A stretch of DNA of 35,041 nt. It comes from a bacterium. GTDB lineage: Bacteria > Actinomycetota > Acidimicrobiia > Spongiisociales > Spongiisociaceae. Position 1 is the stretch's first letter. Every line of letters starts with the position of its first letter. The stretch spans positions 1-35,041 of the forward strand of contig JAPPGV010000023.1 in NCBI GenBank assembly GCA_028821235.1. Reading direction: 5' to 3'. Below are positions 33,204-35,041 of the stretch, in pieces. The position numbers were made by a program, and so were the translations under genes. Under the pieces are notes generated by a model. The model made no database searches. It saw only the letters and a program-made list of their open reading frames with translations, and had not been told where the DNA came from.

Positions 33204-34298
33204 ATGGATAACCCCATACCCTCCTACGAAGGCGCCAACCTGGCGAACCTCGCCGCCGAACTGGAGATCCGCCTCACCGGCCGTTCCCCGACCCGAGGCC
33301 TCCGTCTCGACCTGGCCGAGCTGATCCCCCACACGCGGAACTACCTACTCGTCATCATCGACGGCCTCGGCGACCTGCAACTCTCCCACCCCGCCGCGGC
33401 CACCCTCCGCCGCCATCGTCGAGCCGCCCTGTGTGCGCCGTTCCCCACCACCACGTCAGTCGGGCTGTCCGCGGTGGGCACGGCAATGGCGCCCATGCAG
33501 CACGGAGTGATCGGCTACACCCAGTGGATGCCCGCCCTCGGCACGGTCGTGAACATGCTGGAGTGGGCGGACATGGCAACGGGACAGCCCATCGACCTAG
33601 ACCCGGCCGACTTCCACCCCACCCCCAACCTGCCCGAACGCCTCAGCGCGGCCGGTGTGAGAACGGTGATCTTCAAACCCACCGACCTCCTCGACACCCC
33701 GGTGAGCAACATGGTCTGCCGCGGCGCCGAACGCCACGGATACACATCCCCCTTCGACATCCGGCCGCCCGCGGTTTCCGGTGACGGCGACCGCACCCTG
33801 ACCGTCGTGTACACGGCCCCCGTGGACACAGCCGCCCACGCCTACGGCCAACGCTCGCAGGCCTACAGCGCGGCCCTCTCCCAAACAGGCCAGGTGTGGG
33901 AACACCTCAGACGTTCCTTCCCGAGCGACACCACCCTCATCGGATCAGCCGACCACGGCCACTGCGACATCCCTCCCGAAGGCAAGATCTACCTGGACGA
34001 GAACCTCACCGAAGGCATGACATGGTGGGGCGACGGCCGCGTCCTCATGTTCTCCGGACCCCTCGAACCGGTACACCGGATCGCCCGCCGGACCAACGCC
34101 CAGTTCGTCAGCGCCGACCAACTACGCCGATGGCTGGGCGGAGGCCCCCGACACCCCGCCCTCACCGAACTCCCCACCGCCGCCCTCCTAGCCCCACCCG
34201 GAACAGTCATCTTTCCCCAACACCTCCCGAGCCCCTACGTAGGCCACCACGGCGGCATCACCCCCCAAGAGCTACAAATTCCCTTACTAGTCGCCTAG
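33204..34298 (+). CDS. Alkaline-phosphatase-superfamily phosphodiesterase/nucleotide pyrophosphatase-like
   Basis: This 364-residue two-metal hydrolase is of the NPP/phosphopentomutase-like superfamily. The metal Asp53 is in VIIDGLGD, the nucleophilic Thr (82-84) in FPTTTSVG, the metal Asp and His in APVDTAAHAYG, Asp-His in SADHGHCD, and the last His in VGHHGG. No signal peptide is visible, so it is probably cytoplasmic. The ATG at 33204 has CCAGG close upstream, a weak ribosome-binding site. It is divergent from vapB. Members cleave nucleotide or lipid phosphodiesters; substrate unknown. Confidence 0.9.
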   Translation: MDNPIPSYEGANLANLAAELEIRLTGRSPTRGLRLDLAELIPHTRNYLLVIIDGLGDLQLSHPAAATLRRHRRAALCAPFPTTTSVGLSAVGTAMAPMQHGVIGYTQWMPALGTVVNMLEWADMATGQPIDLDPADFHPTPNLPERLSAAGVRTVIFKPTDLLDTPVSNMVCRGAERHGYTSPFDIRPPAVSGDGDRTLTVVYTAPVDTAAHAYGQRSQAYSAALSQTGQVWEHLRRSFPSDTTLIGSADHGHCDIPPEGKIYLDENLTEGMTWWGDGRVLMFSGPLEPVHRIARRTNAQFVSADQLRRWLGGGPRHPALTELPTAALLAPPGTVIFPQHLPSPYVGHHGGITPQELQIPLLVA

Positions 34299-34559
34299 CC
34301 GCTGGCTCAGGTCCATCGCCGCATCGCCACACCCCTCCCTCGCAAATCCAGCTAGCCGCCACTCGCAGGCGTGGTCGAATCGGTCGGTCCGGTTGTAGTC
34401 CGACCCGACGCCGATGTTGAATCCCACTGTGCGACGCCGCGTCAACCGCTCATGGTGCCGACGACAGCACCGACATCGGAGTTGCCACTGCCACACCAGC
34501 ACACCCTGATGCTCGCCGGTTGCAGGGACCAGGGAAGGGTCGACCAAGCGGCTCAACTA
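34299..34559. other. Unassigned sequence near contig end
   Basis: There are 261 bases between the phosphatase gene and the Abi-like remnant. Short open frames exist on both strands, but none shows a family motif, a good ribosome-binding site or clear coding bias. No RNA gene or repeat was recognised. Confidence 0.4.
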
Positions 34560-34868
34560 CTACAGAATCTCTTGGCGTTGGGTGAGTATCTCCATGGTTC
34601 TGCTGCGGGCTCCGATCCACTTCCTTGTGTCCGGGCAAATCCATCCGGCGATCTCGACAAGGCCTGCCAGTCACTGGCCAAGTCGCGGTTGTGGATAGGT
34701 TCGTGGTGAGCTACGCGGTTCCGCAGCTTATGCAGCCGCGGCATCCGGTTGTGGACGTCGGACCGCACGGCTCGAGGAGCGGGCCCTCTGCCCATCAGCA
34801 GGCCTGGAAGCTGTTTCGCCGGGCGTCAGGCTGGCGAACACGATATGCTCGTGGAGTTGAGGGTCGCT
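34560..34868 (-). pseudogene. Abi-family (Abi_2-like) protein C-terminal remnant with frameshifts
   Basis: On the minus strand, SDVHNRMPRLHKLRNRVAHH-type sequence followed by EPIHNRDLASDWQAL matches the RNRxAHHEPI core of Abi-like abortive-infection proteins. The match then continues in another frame as VEIAGWICPDTRKWIGARSR and ends ILTQRQEIL before a TAG at 34560-34562. One missing base near 34651 (TTGTCGAG where TTGGTCGAG is expected) would restore the frame. Upstream, LHEHIVFASLTPG resembles the preceding family segment, again in another frame. Because the adjacent sequence is visibly poor, sequencing or assembly error is as likely as real decay. Confidence 0.6.
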
Positions 34869-35041
34869 CTCTCTTGAGGTGGTCTGCGGGACCCGGGCGC
34901 CGATCAGTCCCGACAGGCAACTACCCGGGGGGGGGGGGGCGGCGCGGGCGGCGGCCCGGGTGCTCTTGAGTTCATTGGGAAGGGGGCCAGATATCGGAAA
35001 ACCCCCACACCGGCCCCCCCGGTTTTGGGGGCGGGATCCCC
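34869..35041. other. Low-complexity, probably low-quality contig end
   Basis: This stretch contains a run of ten or more G (34926-34940 region), GC-only stretches such as GGCGGCGCGGGCGGCGGCC and C-runs close to the last base. That composition is unlike the rest of the window and typical of unreliable assembly ends. No feature should be called here. Confidence 0.6.

Noticed and set aside
34926-34940. The G-run near the right end as a G-quadruplex regulatory element
   Set aside because: It lies in a stretch that looks like unreliable contig-end sequence, so no biological reading is safe.

Overview
The window is GC-rich with dense, mostly plus-strand operons. It has Shine-Dalgarno-led genes, frequent 4-bp stop/start overlaps (ATGA, TTGA, GTGA), and lipoproteins whose signal peptides end in an A-A-A-C lipobox followed by Thr/Ala-rich linkers. 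There is also an FMN/F420-type PPOX protein. Together these suggest a high-GC actinobacterium, possibly of the Acidimicrobiia. The taxon is inference: no rRNA or tRNA gene is visible. The last ~170 bases look like a poor-quality contig end.

Layout. (1) 1-3954: the start of a Rieske protein (minus strand), a DUF1697 protein, an ATZ/TRZ-type amidohydrolase and an M19 dipeptidase homologue, with two clusters of an intergenic palindromic repeat (191-343 and 2606-2724). (2) 4521-10438: a complete peptide/nickel-type ABC importer, in the order binding lipoprotein, two ATPases, two permeases. A 167-bp palindromic insert separates the ATPase genes. (3) 10502-17733: an enzyme train comprising a PPOX protein, a prolidase-like amidohydrolase, an amidohydrolase-2 protein, a DUF885 metallohydrolase, a DUF1028 protein, an SDR oxidoreductase and a sulfite-oxidase-like molybdoenzyme. 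(4) 18026-28616: a second ABC importer, with a strong terminator hairpin just after its binding-protein gene. It runs by overlapping genes into hyuA, and hyuB follows after a HicBA toxin-antitoxin pair and a small unknown gene. (5) 28657-34298: a PhyH dioxygenase, an alpha/beta hydrolase overlapping an unusual fusion (S51-like domain plus cysteinyl-tRNA-synthetase-like tail), a broken TRAP receptor gene fused to what looks like a VapC remnant behind a vapB antitoxin, and an alkaline-phosphatase-superfamily enzyme. (6) 34299-35041: a decayed or mis-assembled Abi-like gene and low-complexity sequence.

How it fits together (inference). Two oligopeptide-type importers sit beside hydrolases of at least six unrelated families, all acting on amide, peptide or cyclic amide bonds (M19, prolidase-like, amidohydrolase-2, DUF885, ATZ/TRZ, HyuAB). 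This suggests scavenging of small peptide-like or cyclic-amide compounds. The most unusual items are the S51/CysRS-tail fusion, the vapB-VapC-stub-TRAP-receptor chimera with an in-frame TAG, hicBA between hyuA and hyuB, the intra-operon terminator, the palindromic repeat families, and two hydrolases lacking canonical metal ligands.
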